Source: JABMRP01 sp964444795
GTDB lineage: Bacteria; Planctomycetota; Planctomycetia; Pirellulales; Thermoguttaceae
Reading direction: 5' to 3'
DNA length: 40,140 bases
NCBI GenBank assembly: GCA_964444795.1
Contig: CAYUIQ010000052.1
Coordinates: 1-40,140 of the forward strand
Shown here: piece after piece, positions 28,181-35,640 of the stretch
Layout of the letters: each line of letters starts with the position of its first letter
Position numbering within the stretch: position 1 is the stretch's first letter
Translations under genes and position numbers: made by a program
The notes under the pieces: generated by a model
Seen by the model: only the letters and a program-made list of their open reading frames with translations
Database searches by the model: none
Told to the model about the DNA's origin: nothing

Positions 28181-29278
28181 TTACGCCGACTGGCGTACAA
28201 TCAATCTCGGTGTGATTCTCACCGTCCGTTCCTCCTCGGGTAGCGGGCCCTCGACAATCATCCTCTCCAACAACTCGACCAACCGCCGGGACGCTTCCCA
28301 GTGGCGCAGGTCGACGGTCGTCAGCGCGGGATCGGTCCAATCGGCCAGGTAGTGGTTCAGATACCCCACCACGGCCACGTCTTGCGGCACGCGGATCCCC
28401 CGGGCTCGCATCCGCTTAATCAACATCGCCGCCCAGAAGTCGTCGTGGGCCACGATCGCGTCGGCACCCTGTTGGCATACCAGGGCGTCGATCGACTTCT
28501 CCACCGTTTCGACGGGAAACTCCCACTGGCCGGATACCTCGTTGCACCGGGCAAACGCCAAACCATGGGGCTCGGCGTCGAACACCAGCCCCGCCTCGAC
28601 CGGCAAGCCATGCGTCTGCAATTCCTCCTCGTATCCACGCAGCCGCTCTCGATGCGCCGGACGCGATAACGTCATCACCGCCAGACCGATCCGTCGCCGC
28701 CGCCGGGTGAGAAGATGGCGCACGGCAAGTCGCACGGCCTCGGCACGGTCGACGGTCACGTACGTGGCCCCGGCGATGCCGGGATCCTCATAGAAAACCG
28801 TATGGGGATGCCGGGCCAAGAGTTTCTCCCGGTCGCCTCCGAACCAATGATGCACGGCGCAAACCATCCCGTCGACGCCGCGGCGAGCGAACTCCTCGAC
28901 GTGGTGCTCGAACTGATCGGCCCCAATGTCCGTGTTGCCGATCGTGTTGCCGATCAGCGTCTGACAGCCGACCTTCACGGCCTCGACGTCGAGATACTGC
29001 ACCAGGAAGGATCGCAACGGATCGCCGGCCGAAGCGACCAGGACCCCGAACGTATGCGATCGTTTGCCTCGCAACAGCCGGGCGGTCGGATTGGGACGAT
29101 ACCCCAGCTTTCGGGCAACTTCACGAATCCGCTCTTCCGTTTCAGCGCTGGCCCGCGAGTTGCCGTCACAGCCATTGATCACGTGTCCGGCGACCCAGCG
29201 AGAAACGCCAGCCGTCTCGGCCACGTCGACAAGTCGTACGGGCCGTTGGTGTGGGGTCTTTCGGGAGTGCCTAGCCAT
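28181..29278 (-). CDS. LacI-family transcriptional regulator
   Basis: 365 residues. The ATG at 29278 has GGAG nine bases upstream; the longer frame upstream lacks similarity. The N-terminal HTH is clear: VRLVDVAETAGVSRWVAGHV then INGCDGNSRASAETEERIRE and LGYRPNPTARLLRGKRS, the usual LacI DNA-binding and hinge pattern. Residues about 75-365 are a periplasmic-binding-protein-like sugar sensor (TFGVLVAS, VAVVGYLNHYLADWTDP). It lies directly upstream of the LamG/PEP-CTERM gene and the sugar-use genes in the same direction and probably controls them. The effector sugar is unknown. Confidence 0.93.
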   Translation of the reverse strand: MARHSRKTPHQRPVRLVDVAETAGVSRWVAGHVINGCDGNSRASAETEERIREVARKLGYRPNPTARLLRGKRSHTFGVLVASAGDPLRSFLVQYLDVEAVKVGCQTLIGNTIGNTDIGADQFEHHVEEFARRGVDGMVCAVHHWFGGDREKLLARHPHTVFYEDPGIAGATYVTVDRAEAVRLAVRHLLTRRRRRIGLAVMTLSRPAHRERLRGYEEELQTHGLPVEAGLVFDAEPHGLAFARCNEVSGQWEFPVETVEKSIDALVCQQGADAIVAHDDFWAAMLIKRMRARGIRVPQDVAVVGYLNHYLADWTDPALTTVDLRHWEASRRLVELLERMIVEGPLPEEERTVRITPRLIVRQSA

Positions 29279-29295
29279 GACATCCGCTCCAAGGG

Positions 29296-29318
29296 CTTTC
29301 GGCCGCGTCGGCCGAAAG
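29296..29318. repeat. Perfect inverted repeat in the lacI-like leader
   Basis: CTTTCGGCC and GGCCGAAAG form a 9-base stem with a 5-base loop, ending about 17 bases before the start codon at 29278. No T-run follows, so a simple terminator is unlikely. It may be an autoregulatory operator or a translation-controlling hairpin. Confidence 0.55.
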
Positions 29319-29362
29319 TGAATCAAAAGGCAGCGACGTTCCTGCCACGATTTCCACCCCGC

Positions 29363-29391
29363 ATTCTGAACTAAACCTCGCGAGAGGTCAA
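29363..29391 (-). promoter_or_regulatory. Candidate promoter of the LacI-family gene
   Basis: The minus strand reads TTGACC, a 17-base spacer and CAGAAT. The spacer contains the palindrome CTCGCGAG, which could be a binding site for the regulator itself. A transcript would have a leader of about 75 bases that includes the inverted repeat at 29296-29318. Confidence 0.5.
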
Positions 29392-29484
29392 GCAAAAAGA
29401 CGTAATTTCCCTAAGATGCCTATCCGTAATAACTTATGATCCGATCGGCCCAGGACTGGCGGATGGGGGTTACGGGAAGGACTG

Positions 29485-30354
29485 CTACTTCTTGGGGTTG
29501 GGTGTCGCGTCTGCTTGCAGGTCGCCCAGCGCGTACTGGATGCCGGCCAGATAGTGCTCCAGGATTGCGGGACGCCAGTAGACGTCCTCCTGGTGGCCAA
29601 ACTCGGTGTAGAACACCCGACCCTTGCCGTGACTGCGGATCCAAGCCAGGCCGAAATCGCCGTCTTTGCGGAAGATGCCCGGTACGTTCATGTTGGTCTG
29701 TTTCGTGTCGATGCTAATCAGAACGCGTTGCCGGTCGCGGGAATAGCGGTCGAATTGGAAGATCTCGTCGGTGTGTCGATACGTCGGGCCGCCGAACATC
29801 TTCACCAAGGGATGCGACGGTTCTTCGATCCTCAGGGTGATCGTGCTACCCGCGTTCCAGGGATGATTTACGGACCACCCACCCAGCACTTCGATGAACT
29901 CGGCCCAGTCGATGTGGGCGGCGCAATGGATGCCCACCAAGCCCCGCCCGCCGGCGACGAACTCCAGAAGGTTCTTGCGGCGTTGCGCGTCTTGCACCGG
30001 ATTGCCGCAGTTGTTGTTGAACGCCACGGCGTCGAACTGGCTCAGTTTGTCCTTGTCGAACATCGCCGGATCGTCGCTGAGCACGGCCGTGTACGCACCA
30101 CTCTTCTCGCCGATGACTCGAAGTGCCGCCGCACCCCACGGCACGGACTTGTGCGGGAAACCGGTGATCCGGGAGAACACGAGGAGCTTGCGGGGGTTCT
30201 TCGGCGTCGCGAGTGCTTCGACCGGCGCCGCCTTTCGGATCTTCTCAAGGTCTTCCCGTGGAATCGTTACACCCGGCCGATCCTCGGCATACGCGGGCAC
30301 CGGCGGCAGCAAGAGAGCAAGCAAGGCAGTTAAGGTGATTGGACCGCGGTTCAT
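29485..30354 (-). CDS. Secreted ThuA-like domain protein
   Basis: 289 residues with a signal peptide (MNRGPITLTALLALLLPPVP). GGAG lies five bases before the ATG. The ThuA-like fold is a glutaminase-like alpha/beta domain: KLLVFSRITGFPHKSVPWG (about 56), FNNNCGNP (about 112), GGRGLVGIHCAAHIDW (about 135-150), HPLVKMFGG and ILEHYLAGIQYALGDL at the C-terminus. ThuA proteins act with Gfo/Idh-type dehydrogenases in disaccharide breakdown through 3-keto sugars in rhizobia; the reaction of this exported planctomycete group is not known. It lies 15 bases after the preceding oxidoreductase frame. Its last 65 bases have a near-copy at 33747-33811. Confidence 0.9.
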   Translation of the reverse strand: MNRGPITLTALLALLLPPVPAYAEDRPGVTIPREDLEKIRKAAPVEALATPKNPRKLLVFSRITGFPHKSVPWGAAALRVIGEKSGAYTAVLSDDPAMFDKDKLSQFDAVAFNNNCGNPVQDAQRRKNLLEFVAGGRGLVGIHCAAHIDWAEFIEVLGGWSVNHPWNAGSTITLRIEEPSHPLVKMFGGPTYRHTDEIFQFDRYSRDRQRVLISIDTKQTNMNVPGIFRKDGDFGLAWIRSHGKGRVFYTEFGHQEDVYWRPAILEHYLAGIQYALGDLQADATPNPKK

Positions 30355-30369
30355 GGCTGCTCCAGTTGT

Positions 30370-31509
30370 TTATAGGTCAGAGTGATTGCGGGTTGGATAC
30401 GGAAAACCTTGCTGCTTGCATACCGGGCACACGGACTCCTCAGAAACCNNNNNNNNNNTGAACACCTCGACCGATTTGCCCGTGCGAATCGACTCCCATG
30501 CGGCCACGCCCGCGGCGATCGACTTGGCACCGTCCAGCACGCCGGGCGAAGGCTCGCGGTCCTCGTCGAGGCACTGCTGGAAATAGCGCATGTAGCCGAT
30601 GACCGCCGCGCCGTGGCCGTAAACGCTCTTGTCGCGCTCGGCCTCGAAAGGCGTCGCAGTTTTCTCGAGTCCGCCGGGCAGGTCCAGCACGACGCGGACT
30701 TCTCCCGGCCGATTGTCGGTGAATTCCGACTGGAGGCTGCCCTTGGTGCCGAAGATGCCAAACTGCATCATCGGCGTGGGCGGCTCGACCACGCCGTACA
30801 GCCCCGAAACCCGGCCGATCACGCCGGAGGCGAACTCGACGTTGATGAAGAAGTTGTCTTGCCGTGGATAATCCTCGGTCAGGTTGCCCTGGTTGGCGAT
30901 TGCGTGGACCCGCTGGATGTCGCCGCCGAAGGCACGAATCACGTCGAAGCTGTGCGCGCAGCCCCCGAACATGAAGTCCTGCGGCATCGTCAGCCGCCAC
31001 GGGGTCAGTTCGAAAACGGGACGCATGTCATGCACGTAGTAGGCCTCCAGGGCGATCAGTTCGCCGAGCCGGCCTTCGTCGAAGAGCCTGCGGGCCTCGA
31101 TGAACTGCCGATCGAATCGCATCGTCTGGCCGACCAGAAACTTCCGTTTCGTCCGGCGCACCAGATCGACGAGTCTTCGGGCGTCGTCCAGCCGGGTGAC
31201 CATTGGCTTGGTGCATACGACGTGTTTGCCGTTTTCCAATGCGGCGACGCAGTGTTCGGCGTGCAGGGCGTCCGGCGTGAACACGCAGACCACGTCGACG
31301 TCGTCGCGGGCGACCACCTCCTGGTAGTCGGTCGTCCAAAAGGGGATGCCGAAGTCACGGGCACACTGAGCCATCAGGTCGGAACCGAGACCGCAGATCG
31401 CCGTGATGCGATAGCGCAGATCGGGCACGTCCGCCAAGAGGGCCAAGGTGGACGCCATGTTGGCCGGGCCCATCCCGACCACGCCCAATCGGATTGTCTT
31501 CTCGCCCAC
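30370..31509 (-). CDS. Gfo/Idh/MocA-family oxidoreductase (C-terminus crosses N gap)
   Basis: About 379 residues as assembled. The start is GTG at 31509, supported by AGAGGA seven bases upstream and by the Rossmann strand starting at once (IRLGVVGMG). The NAD(P)-binding fold is followed by VCTKPMV (about 96), the family's E-K-P position with the lysine kept, and GGCAHSFDVIR (about 183) with the active-site histidine. No signal peptide, so cytoplasmic. Ten N bases at 30449-30458 fall just after GKSVEVF, where such proteins normally end. The residues after the gap (CPVCKQQGFPY...) have no family counterpart, so the true C-terminus is uncertain. Confidence 0.85.
   Translation of the reverse strand: MGEKTIRLGVVGMGPANMASTLALLADVPDLRYRITAICGLGSDLMAQCARDFGIPFWTTDYQEVVARDDVDVVCVFTPDALHAEHCVAALENGKHVVCTKPMVTRLDDARRLVDLVRRTKRKFLVGQTMRFDRQFIEARRLFDEGRLGELIALEAYYVHDMRPVFELTPWRLTMPQDFMFGGCAHSFDVIRAFGGDIQRVHAIANQGNLTEDYPRQDNFFINVEFASGVIGRVSGLYGVVEPPTPMMQFGIFGTKGSLQSEFTDNRPGEVRVVLDLPGGLEKTATPFEAERDKSVYGHGAAVIGYMRYFQQCLDEDREPSPGVLDGAKSIAAGVAAWESIRTGKSVEVFXXXXVSEESVCPVCKQQGFPYPTRNHSDL
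30449..30458. other. Assembly gap (10 N)
   Basis: A run of ten N marks a scaffold join of unknown true length at the end of the oxidoreductase gene. The order of the oxidoreductase and ThuA across this join depends on scaffolding. Confidence 0.99.
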
Positions 31510-31556
31510 GCTCTCGTCCTCTCTTTCGGCAAGTGGAAGCGACCGCGGACAATTTG

Positions 31557-32852
31557 CTACAGGCGCCAGGGGCTTCTGAACGTCCTGTACGTCAGCCGGT
31601 TTGCCTCCTCGTCGCCGATGAACTCTTCCTTCACCGGATCCCACTTCAGGGGACGCTTGAGCCTCTGGGCGATTTCCGAACTGTGACAGAGGAACTCGGT
31701 CTGGTACGCCGCGTCTTCGTTACAAATGGGTTTGTTGCGCGTGCGGATGCAGTTACGCCACTCTACGTGGTGTCCGCCTTGGTGCGGCGGTTTGAAATTC
31801 GAAAGTCCATGCGCGAGATCCGGGGGATCGGTCCAGATCATGCGACCAACATCGAGGACGAGCTTGCCCTCCGTCCCGATGATGACAAATGGTCCCCCGT
31901 AATTGGCGCCGCGGCTGGGAAGCTTCTTCCGCACTTCCTCGGGAATGGGGAGCCCCTCGAATCCAACTTGAAGATAGGTGCCATCGGCGTATTTCCAGGT
32001 GGTAACGCTCTTGTACTCCTTGCCGTCGGCCGGAACGATCTCGACCGGGCTTTCATGCTCATACCCCAGGATATACCGCGCCGCGTCGTTGGGATGGACG
32101 GCGCCGCCGTTTGGCCAACTGCGGCCGAAATCCTCGTAGATCATCCACGCAAGAACGCCTTTCATGGAGAAGCTGTGGAACGGCCGCCAGGGCGAAGGCC
32201 CGACCCACAGGTCCCAGTCGAGCATGTTGGGCGACATCGGCTCGGCGGGCAGCGAGCACGGCCCGGGCAGGGCCAGCGTGCCATGATTGCAGTCGCCCAC
32301 ACCGGCGGCGACCACCTTGCCGATCTTCCCTTCCTCGACCAGGTGTCGGGCATACTGGCACGTGCCGGACGAGGTCCGCTGAGTTCCGTGCTGGAACACG
32401 CGTCCGTAGCGCCGGGCCGTGTCGCGGATGGCCGCCGCCTCGCGGATTGTCATGCTCATGGGCTTCTCGCCGTACACGTCCTTGCCCGCTTTCATCGACT
32501 GAACGATATGGATCGCATGCCAGGTTTCCGTGGAACCCACGGCGACGGCATCAATGTCGTCCCGGTCGAGGACATCGCGGAAATCGAGGTAGCGATCCAC
32601 GCCGTCGGCGGGCGTTTTTCCCGGCATCCCGCCCCGCAGCTTGTCCTTGCGCACGTCGCAGATTGCGAGCAGTTTATCGCACTTCACGTTCTGGGCGGGC
32701 CCGCCCATGCCGATATTCGCGCTGGTGATCATGTCGCTGGGCGCTGTTTGGCCCGGACCGCCAAGAACGTGCCTGGGCACGATTTGCACCGTGGCGGCCG
32801 CCGCCACCGATCCGGCCAGAAACCCGCGGCGGGATATCTGTTCCTTGCACAT
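31557..32852 (-). CDS. Tat-exported Gfo/Idh/MocA-family oxidoreductase
   Basis: 431 residues. The ATG at 32852 has AAGGAGAG at good spacing. The N-terminus is a twin-arginine signal, QISRRGFLAGSVAAAATVQI, so the protein is probably folded with its nucleotide before export, as in glucose-fructose oxidoreductase. The Rossmann region reads SANIGMGGPAQNVKCDKLLA, with an unusually short helix between the glycine motif and the second strand. VYGEKPMS (about 129) supplies the catalytic lysine, and GGAVHPNDAARY the later histidine. It lies between DUF1080 and the cytoplasmic homologue, 47 bases before the latter. The likely reaction is oxidation of a sugar or glycoside hydroxyl; the substrate is unknown. 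Confidence 0.9.
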   Translation of the reverse strand: MCKEQISRRGFLAGSVAAAATVQIVPRHVLGGPGQTAPSDMITSANIGMGGPAQNVKCDKLLAICDVRKDKLRGGMPGKTPADGVDRYLDFRDVLDRDDIDAVAVGSTETWHAIHIVQSMKAGKDVYGEKPMSMTIREAAAIRDTARRYGRVFQHGTQRTSSGTCQYARHLVEEGKIGKVVAAGVGDCNHGTLALPGPCSLPAEPMSPNMLDWDLWVGPSPWRPFHSFSMKGVLAWMIYEDFGRSWPNGGAVHPNDAARYILGYEHESPVEIVPADGKEYKSVTTWKYADGTYLQVGFEGLPIPEEVRKKLPSRGANYGGPFVIIGTEGKLVLDVGRMIWTDPPDLAHGLSNFKPPHQGGHHVEWRNCIRTRNKPICNEDAAYQTEFLCHSSEIAQRLKRPLKWDPVKEEFIGDEEANRLTYRTFRSPWRL

Positions 32853-33030
32853 GTCGATTCTCTCCTTTTGCGCGAACTACAGTCGCACCGTAATTGCGGT
32901 GGCTTGCCAAGGTCTTTCGGATCATCCATACAAAGCCCCTTGAAATAGCAGTACTGAGCCTACCGCCCACTTGTGGGCAAAGTCAACAATTTCACGAAGA
33001 TCCTCGCGGGTTTTTCAAACTCCTCTGCCG

Positions 33031-33735
33031 TTACATCGGGACAATCCAGATGTTTCGGAATCGCACTCGGCCTTGGCTTCCGTGGTTTTCCAGCACGATC
33101 GGCCCCGGCGCCGGTCCCTCGGGCTCTTGGAGGGTCGGGCACCGGCTCTCGATCGAGACATCGTCGTGGATCTTTACGCCGTTGAGCAGCACCGTGATCC
33201 GGGCGTTTTCGGTTTTCGCGCCGCGGGCATCGAAACGGGCGTTTCGGAAGGTGATCTCCAGCGTCTGCCAGGTCCTCGCGGGTTTGCTGGCATCAACGTC
33301 GGGGGCCTTGAGGCCGTAGATCGCGCCGAGGCGGTACTTGGCCCCTTTCTCATTGCGTCCGCGTATCTCCGTGCAGTAGCGGTAATGCGTCCAGATTCCG
33401 CTATTGACGCCCTCCTCGCCGGGGAGTCGGACCTCGACGTGCAACCGGAAGTCGCCGAATCGCTGCTTGGTAATCAGGTGCCCCGGATCGTTGACCTCCA
33501 GGGCACCGTCCACGATTCTGTAGTGGCACGGCGGCGGGCTCTTCATTTCGTCCTCGGTCGGAATCCTCATGCTCTTGTGCTGCATCCACGCCGATGTGTC
33601 GGCACCGTCGAAGAGGATGACCGCGCTGTTCGGAGGCCCAGCCGTTGCTCCTTCGCTTGGCGCTGTGTCCGCCCGGAGCGTCGCCGCGCCGGCGAACAGC
33701 GCGATCGCGACGGCGATGGAAATAACCCTGTGCAT
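33031..33735 (-). CDS. DUF1080 protein (3-keto-disaccharide hydrolase family)
   Basis: 234 residues. The ATG at 33735 has GAGG eight bases upstream and opens a signal peptide (MHRVISIAVAIALFAGAATL). The longer upstream frame crosses a relic of another gene and is rejected. The concanavalin-like beta-sandwich is recognised from VILFDGADTSAWM, the YRIVDGALEVNDPGHLITKQ region, FGDFRLHVEVRLP, NSGIW and GRVRFRNIWIVPM at the C-terminus. Studied DUF1080 proteins cleave 3-keto-glucosides made by Gfo/Idh/MocA dehydrogenases, and here two such dehydrogenases follow at once. It is therefore likely to be the bond-cleaving step of the pathway. Confidence 0.93.
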   Translation of the reverse strand: MHRVISIAVAIALFAGAATLRADTAPSEGATAGPPNSAVILFDGADTSAWMQHKSMRIPTEDEMKSPPPCHYRIVDGALEVNDPGHLITKQRFGDFRLHVEVRLPGEEGVNSGIWTHYRYCTEIRGRNEKGAKYRLGAIYGLKAPDVDASKPARTWQTLEITFRNARFDARGAKTENARITVLLNGVKIHDDVSIESRCPTLQEPEGPAPGPIVLENHGSQGRVRFRNIWIVPM

Positions 33736-33746
33736 GCTCGAAACCT

Positions 33747-33811
33747 CTACTTCTCGGTTTTGGTGTCGCGTCTGCTTGCAGGTCGCCCAGGGCGTACTGG
33801 ATGCCGGCCAG
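33747..33811 (-). pseudogene. Relic of the 3' end of a ThuA gene
   Basis: Bases 33762-33811 match 29501-29550, the end of the intact ThuA gene, at 49 of 50 positions, and the similarity continues more weakly to the stop codon. In translation it reads LAGIQYALGDLQADAT and then shifts frame. It lies between the DUF1559 and DUF1080 genes and has no start or domain. It is the remnant of a lost or recombined ThuA copy. Confidence 0.8.
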
Positions 33812-33833
33812 ACGATGCCGGTGTGAAAAGGGG

Positions 33834-34784
33834 CTACGGCTGGTTGACGATTTCCCCGCCCGCCCGCGTGCTCAGGCCGCGATAGACGGTGGTGTCGATC
33901 GCTTCGGTGAGGAAGCTGACGTGTCCGTCGCCCCAGGCGAACTGGGCGCCGCCGGGGTGCCGGCTGCGGAAACCCATCTGGTTCGACCAGTCCCAGGCGT
34001 TCACCGGCTCGGGCGCTTGGTAGTTGATCGGCGCGTGGGTGGAGGCCCAGGTGCCGTTGCCCAGCGCCCATTGCTTGAAGTCGTCGTAGTCGGGGAGCAC
34101 CTCGCCAATGATGATCGTGTTGCTCGTGCCGTCACGGATGCTGGCTATCGTGACGGGCGACATGTGGCTATGCCGCCAGAACGTGCCCAAGCACTCCTTA
34201 TGACCGTAGATAGAGAAGTTGTGGCAATCGGGTTCGCCGCCGAAAATCGAGGTGTTGCCCAGGTTGTGCGGTCCCAACACGCCGGAGTAGCTGGTCACCG
34301 CCAGGGGCAGATTGCTGGGCACGGCCTGCCAGACGTTCGTTTTCACCCTGTTCTTCGCCGAGTCACTGGGGCACCGATAGGTCTCGATCGGCCTCTTGAT
34401 GATCTCATGATTCTCGGGATTGAAAATGCCCTCGCCCGTTGGAAAGGCGTTGCCGCTGAGGTTCAGCGAGTCGAGGACGGCTGCCTGCTCGATGTTCGGC
34501 AGGATGCCCAACATCCAACTCATCCCGTTACCCTCCACGCCCCCTTCGTTGTAGTGGCTGATGCTGATCGGGTAACACCGGAACTGGTTCTCGTAGTTCA
34601 GCGTGGCCAAGCCGATTTGCTTGAGATTGTTGCTGCACTGCATTCGCCGAGCCGCCGCGCGAACCGCCTGCACGGCCGGCAACAGCAGCCCGATCAGGAT
34701 GCCGATGATGGCGATGACCACCAAGAGTTCCACCAACGTGAAACCCCGTGCCCGTCCGCTACTCCAGCTCGATCGGGTACTCAT
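33834..34784 (-). CDS. DUF1559 pseudopilin-like protein
   Basis: 316 residues. The ATG at 34784 has AAAGGAGAG at ideal spacing and lies inside the 3' end of the lipoprotein gene (26-base overlap), so the two are coupled. The prepilin-like segment is GFTLVELLVVIAIIGILIG with LLPAVQAVRAAARRMQCSNN after it. The C-terminal motif is HPGGAQFAWGDGHVSFLTE. Compared with the copy at 25281 the middle is quite different, so this is a distant paralogue, not a recent duplicate. Confidence 0.95.
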   Translation of the reverse strand: MSTRSSWSSGRARGFTLVELLVVIAIIGILIGLLLPAVQAVRAAARRMQCSNNLKQIGLATLNYENQFRCYPISISHYNEGGVEGNGMSWMLGILPNIEQAAVLDSLNLSGNAFPTGEGIFNPENHEIIKRPIETYRCPSDSAKNRVKTNVWQAVPSNLPLAVTSYSGVLGPHNLGNTSIFGGEPDCHNFSIYGHKECLGTFWRHSHMSPVTIASIRDGTSNTIIIGEVLPDYDDFKQWALGNGTWASTHAPINYQAPEPVNAWDWSNQMGFRSRHPGGAQFAWGDGHVSFLTEAIDTTVYRGLSTRAGGEIVNQP

Positions 34785-35196
34785 GGCTACTCTCCTTTGC
34801 CTCGAAACGCAACGGCGTTTGGTCTTCCTTGGAGTACTTCTCGGGGATTAGCGATTTCGGGATGAAGGTCATGTCGCGGGCTTGTTCGGGGGTCGGCTCC
34901 TGGCGGCAGTGAACGGTCACGACGAACTCGCACCCGGCCGCCACGCCGGCCTGTCCGGCGGTCTTCATCCGGAAAGAGCCGTCCGGCTGGATCTGGCCGA
35001 CGGCCTGCGGGCCGGGCGTCGTCTCCCCCGGCTTGAACACCACGTTTCCGTGCGACAGCGGCTTGCCCTGGTAGGTGACCGATCCCTCGACGGGCACCAA
35101 CGACAAGTCGCTCCCGCCGCCGCAACCCGCAGCGGTCAAGGCCATCGCGGCCAGGGCGATCATCGCCCGGACGCGGCTCGATAACCGTTCTGACAC
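34759..35196 (-). CDS. Small lipoprotein, partner of DUF1559
   Basis: 145 residues. The GTG at 35196 is preceded by a perfect AAGGAGG at the right distance; a GTG seven codons upstream would place that site inside the gene and is rejected. The lipobox is LTAAGC, with cysteine at 25, followed by GGGSDLS. The mature part has VEGSVTYQGKPLSHGNVVFK, the same regulatory-like beta domain as the lipoprotein at 24844. Here the lipoprotein comes before the DUF1559 gene, while in the other cluster it comes after. Confidence 0.88.
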   Translation of the reverse strand: MSERLSSRVRAMIALAAMALTAAGCGGGSDLSLVPVEGSVTYQGKPLSHGNVVFKPGETTPGPQAVGQIQPDGSFRMKTAGQAGVAAGCEFVVTVHCRQEPTPEQARDMTFIPKSLIPEKYSKEDQTPLRFEAKESSHEYPIELE

Positions 35197-35226
35197 GTCA
35201 CTCGCCTCCTTGTCCACTCCGTCCGA

Positions 35227-35640
35227 TCAAAGGCTCCGCCCGGACATTTTGCGCCGTCTCCGGCCGAATCCGATCAACCCAACCGACCCGATGCCCAGCA
35301 GTACCATGGCGGACGGCTCGGGAACGGCCGAGGCGGCATGCTCGACGATCTGAATGCCGGACAACGTGGCCGCGGTTCCTCCGCTGTTCACCGTGGCGGA
35401 AATGCTGCTGAATCCCGTCAGACCCTCGAAGATCGCGTGAGAAACCCCGTCGGCCCAAAGTGCCGGGTTGCTCGCATTGGCGCCGGTGGTCCAAACAACC
35501 GGCGATCATCGAGTGCCCTGGCGTTGATCCACATCGAGACCGTGGCGTCGTTTGCACCAGCCGAGGTGTAATGCCCGATCCAGCCCGCCTCGATGTAATC
35601 GTTCGAGCCGGTGCTGTCGAAATCCAGCGCCGCCGTCGAG
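35227..35640 (-). pseudogene. Broken LamG/PEP-CTERM gene
   Basis: The minus strand encodes two pieces of one protein type in different frames. The C-terminal piece, in frame to the stop at 35227, ends in VPEPSAMVLLGIGSVGLIGF and RRRRK, a PEP-CTERM sorting signal. The N-terminal piece is the start of a LamG domain (ALDFDSTGSNDYIEAGWIGH, then VSMWINARALDDR). The frame changes at about 35490-35500, and the signal peptide and first strands are missing because the gene is cut at about 35640, where a plus-strand regulator fragment begins. Intact copies of this type precede lipoprotein/DUF1559 pairs, as at 26297. Confidence 0.8.

Noticed and set aside
32965..32978. Palindrome GCCCAC-TT-GTGGGC upstream of an oxidoreductase
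   Set aside because: Short, with no T-run and no clear link to a promoter; could be chance at this GC content.
33736..34071. N-terminal extension of the DUF1080 gene
   Set aside because: The extension crosses the ThuA relic and the DUF1559 gene in the wrong frame; the start at 33735 has a ribosome-binding site and signal peptide.
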